This document shows, one piece after another, positions 61,764-64,000 of a stretch of DNA of 64,000 bases. Made by a program: the position numbers and the translations under genes. This DNA is from G963663315 sp965204925 (GTDB lineage Bacteria; Pseudomonadota; Gammaproteobacteria; Arenicellales; Poriferihabitantaceae), in NCBI GenBank assembly GCA_965204925.1, contig OZ242021.1, positions 1,426,001 to 1,490,000 of the forward strand. The letters are read 5' to 3'. The notes under the pieces were generated by a model. It was given only the letters and a program-made list of their open reading frames with translations, made no database searches and was not told where the DNA came from. The stretch's first letter is position 1, and each line of letters begins with the position of its first letter.

Positions 61764-62597
61764 ATGAATTTCACAAAAATGCACTCAATGGGTAACGACT
61801 TCGTTATGCTGAATGGAGTTGCGGAGAATATCAGAATTACTCCGGATATTGCCAGATTTATTGCAGACCGGCGTTTCGGCATTGGTTGCGACCAGATTAT
61901 AGTGGCCGAACCGGCGCAAACCGGCAATCGCTTGAGGATGCGGATATTCAACAGCGATGGCAGCGAACCGGGACAGTGTGGAAATGGAGCCCGCTGTTTC
62001 GCGCAGTTCCTGCACAGCCAGGGCTTGACCGATCAGGCGGCTATTGACATTGAAACCCGTACTACCGAAATATCGTTGACAATCGCTCAGGATGGCACGG
62101 TCACCGCCCGAATGGAGCAGCCCGAGTTTGTTCCCGAACGAATTCCATTGTTGATGACGCAGGCTTCTTCTTATCGGGTAGATACGGCGCAGGGCGTAAT
62201 TGAGTTCAGCGCCCTGTCGATCGGCAACCCCCATTGTGTTATTGTGGTAGATAGCGTTGACACTGCTGACGTTGCGGGATTGGGAGCGCTGATCGAGCGC
62301 CATCCGGTTTTCCCCGAGAGAGTCAATGTCGGTTTTTCGCAAACGGTTTCGCCCGATCGAATCAAATTGCGGGTATACGAACGAGGGGTGGGGGAAACTT
62401 CCGGATGTGGCAGTGGGGCTTGCGCGGCGGTGGTAGCCGGAATTCGAAACGGCCAGCTTCAGTCCGATGTCACTGTGGCGCTGCCCGGCGGGAGCGTCGA
62501 GGTCAGCTGGACAGGAGGGCAGGCCCCTGTTTTTCTGCGCGGTCCGGTGCATCATGTATTCGATGGAAACATCAGCATACCCGGACAACTTCAGTGA
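61764..62597 (+). CDS. dapF: Diaminopimelate epimerase DapF
   Basis: 277 aa cofactor-free epimerase making meso-DAP for peptidoglycan and lysine. The two catalytic cysteines are Cys72 (GQCGNGARCF) and Cys215 (ETSGCGSGACAA). Start is ATG 61764 (MNFTKMHSMGNDF); the frame is open further upstream but overlaps the divergent gene. It supplies the substrate selected by MurE's DNPR motif. First of the conserved dapF-DUF484-xerC group. Confidence 0.96.
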   Translation: MNFTKMHSMGNDFVMLNGVAENIRITPDIARFIADRRFGIGCDQIIVAEPAQTGNRLRMRIFNSDGSEPGQCGNGARCFAQFLHSQGLTDQAAIDIETRTTEISLTIAQDGTVTARMEQPEFVPERIPLLMTQASSYRVDTAQGVIEFSALSIGNPHCVIVVDSVDTADVAGLGALIERHPVFPERVNVGFSQTVSPDRIKLRVYERGVGETSGCGSGACAAVVAGIRNGQLQSDVTVALPGGSVEVSWTGGQAPVFLRGPVHHVFDGNISIPGQLQ

Positions 62598-62607
62598 TTG
62601 TCTCTCT

Positions 62608-62638
62608 TTGTCTGCAAATCGGCAATGTGGTTTATAAT
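62608..62638 (+). promoter_or_regulatory. Promoter candidate before the DUF484 gene
   Basis: A perfect TATAAT (62633-62638) lies 35 bases before the DUF484 start; the best -35 is TTGTCT (62608-62613) with a long spacer of 19. It would give the DUF484-xerC pair a promoter independent of dapF. Confidence 0.4.
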
Positions 62639-62673
62639 CCGGTGCGGGAAATGACCATACACTTTGCACAGAT

Positions 62674-63309
62674 ATGCCGAAACCTGCGGAAATAGTAGAC
62701 TATCTGAAAGCGAACCCCGACTTTGTCGAACAGCATGAAGATTTGCTGGGCAGGCTGGGTCTGGGCGACCGCGCCCTCTTTTATGAACGGCGGTTGCAAG
62801 TGCTCATGGACAGACTGGCCCGTCATCAGGCCAAAACCGAACTCATCGTCGAACGTGCCAGAATCAACCAGAAACTGGAGTCCGACTTTCTCCGGTTTGC
62901 GGTCGGTCTGCTTGCACAAAAGGATAACGGTGACAGTCCCGTGCAAACGGTGAACAGATTGATGAAGCAGCAGTTCAACGTCGGCGAATCCGTGATCATT
63001 CTGAAATCCGCGGCAACCGGCGCGGAGCGCCTCCGCTATGATCTCGTATGCCAGCGAGTGGCGCATAAAGGGTCCGCTTGCGATAATCGTCTTTCGAGCG
63101 CTTTGCGCGAATCCATTTTCGGACGGAGCGACCGGCCTGTCCGGTCCTGCGCGTTTATTCCATTGTCGTTCGCGGATCAGTTGTTTGGCGTAATGGCGCT
63201 GGGATCGCATTCGCGGACACGATTTCAGCCGGATGTCGGAGTGATGTTTCTGGATCGGCTTGGGCTGTTGACAGGCGGCTACCTGCACGTTCGAATCGGT
63301 CAGCCATGA
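62674..63309 (+). CDS. DUF484 family protein
   Basis: 211 aa. The N-terminus EIVDYLKANPDFVEQHEDLL is the DUF484 hallmark; the rest is a GAF-like domain with a Leu/Arg-rich helix near 40-75. No catalytic motif is known for the family. Its place between dapF and xerC is conserved in gammaproteobacteria, but its role is not established. Ends in an ATGA overlap with xerC. Confidence 0.88.
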   Translation: MPKPAEIVDYLKANPDFVEQHEDLLGRLGLGDRALFYERRLQVLMDRLARHQAKTELIVERARINQKLESDFLRFAVGLLAQKDNGDSPVQTVNRLMKQQFNVGESVIILKSAATGAERLRYDLVCQRVAHKGSACDNRLSSALRESIFGRSDRPVRSCAFIPLSFADQLFGVMALGSHSRTRFQPDVGVMFLDRLGLLTGGYLHVRIGQP

Positions 63310-64000
63310 CCCGCCTGCAGGAGGAAATGGACCGGTTTCTGGGGCGTCAGAAACGGGAGCGAAGACTGTCCGATAATTCCCGCGAAGCGTACCGCCGGGA
63401 TTTGCAGAAGTTGCATGGCTACGCTTGTGCACAAGCTATAGACGACTGGGACAGTCTGACTGTCCACGATGTCCGGTCTTTCCTGGGCGGATTGCGCCAA
63501 AAGGGTTTATCCGGGCGCAGTATACAGCGTCTGCTGTCGGCCTGCCGCGCTTTTTACCAGTACTTGCTGAAAAACGGGTCGGCGTCGATCAACCCCTTCA
63601 TCGGCGTCCGCGCTCCCAAATCCCCGGGCCGGTTGCCGGCAATACTGAGTGTGGATGAACTGGGCGGGCTGCTTGACGAGCGGGACGACTCTGTTCTTGC
63701 TGTTCGGGACCACGCGATGCTGGAGCTTTTTTATTCTACCGGCATGAGGCTGTCGGAACTGGCATCTCTGGATGTCGACTCGATCGATTTTGACGAGCGC
63801 CGGATTCCCGTTACCGGCAAGGGCAACAAACAGCGCATCGTTCTGGTGGGAAGCAAGGCGGCGGCGGCTGTTGCAGACTGGCTAGGGAAGCGAAGCCGGC
63901 TGGCAAGCGAAACCGAGCGCGCCCTGTTTGTCAATGCCAGGGGGCGACGGCTCGGTGTCCGCGGTATCCAGTATCGGCTTGACCGATGGGCAAAGGCCCG
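63306..64000 (+). CDS. xerC: Tyrosine recombinase XerC, 5' part
   Basis: The first 231 codons of a gene running off the right edge. It has the SAM-like N-terminal domain (SDNSREAYRRDLQKLHGYA, ending near FYQYLLKNGSASINPF) and the start of the catalytic domain with the first active-site Arg in STGMRLSELASLDVDSIDF and Lys in GKGNKQR. The His-x-x-Arg and Tyr parts lie outside. XerC/XerD resolve chromosome dimers at dif. It overlaps the DUF484 stop by 4 bases. Confidence 0.93.
   Translation, partial: MTRLQEEMDRFLGRQKRERRLSDNSREAYRRDLQKLHGYACAQAIDDWDSLTVHDVRSFLGGLRQKGLSGRSIQRLLSACRAFYQYLLKNGSASINPFIGVRAPKSPGRLPAILSVDELGGLLDERDDSVLAVRDHAMLELFYSTGMRLSELASLDVDSIDFDERRIPVTGKGNKQRIVLVGSKAAAAVADWLGKRSRLASETERALFVNARGRRLGVRGIQYRLDRWAKA

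Overview
The window reads as one contiguous chromosomal segment of a gammaproteobacterium, probably marine or halotolerant. The evidence is gene order and content: a division and cell-wall (dcw) cluster running mraZ to lpxC to secA, meso-diaminopimelate-type MurE, type IV pilus peptidase PilD beside coaE, an IscR-controlled SUF operon, murA-hisD-hisC, gpsA-secB-yibN and dapF-DUF484-xerC. An ectoine-type uptake and catabolism cluster points to a saline habitat. No species can be named from the sequence alone. Core genes are GC-rich. The stretch from about 23.4 to 37.2 kb is visibly AT-richer and made of accessory genes. No tRNA, rRNA, CRISPR array, integrase or insertion sequence was seen.

Layout. 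1-111: 5' end of ridA (minus). 112-23355: mraZ promoter with MraZ operator repeats, then mraZ-rsmH-ftsL-ftsI-murE-murF-mraY-murD-ftsW-murG-murC-murB-ftsQ-ftsA-ftsZ, lpxC with an exact 187-bp tandem duplication of its 3' end, dciA (minus), secA, argJ and mutT. Most dcw genes overlap by a few bases and are probably one transcription unit. ddl is absent from its usual place. 23356-37360: a defence island. 37361-47475: coaE and pilD (minus), iscR-sufBCD-sufT-Rieske, murA-hisD-hisC. 47578-54531: divergent ectoine-type catabolic and transport operons with a GntR regulator. 54462-64000: ferredoxin, coaD, rsmD, ftsY, infA, panB, gpsA, secB, yibN, ctpA, a small membrane protein, dapF, a DUF484 gene and the 5' part of xerC.

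The island is the most notable region. It carries a complete single-strand DNA phosphorothioation set: sspA (cysteine desulfurase) divergent from sspB (DUF4007), sspC (large P-loop ATPase) and sspD (PAPS-reductase/PP-loop enzyme). It also carries sspE (DUF262/DUF1524 sensor-nuclease) and a four-gene operon of an SF2 helicase, a 69-aa protein, an SMC-like ATPase and a 143-aa protein. That operon resembles the sspFGH type of effector module and is flanked by an imperfect direct repeat of about 58 bp. The island sits where many gammaproteobacteria have yacG-zapD between mutT and coaE. SspA would supply sulfur, SspBCD would place it in the DNA backbone, and SspE and the helicase/SMC module would act against invading DNA.

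The neighbouring SUF operon has no sufS or sufE, so SspA is the only cysteine desulfurase in the window. Several customary neighbours are missing from their usual slots (ddl, yacG, zapD, sufS/E, hisG, grxC, gpmI/envC), indicating a rearranged or streamlined genome.
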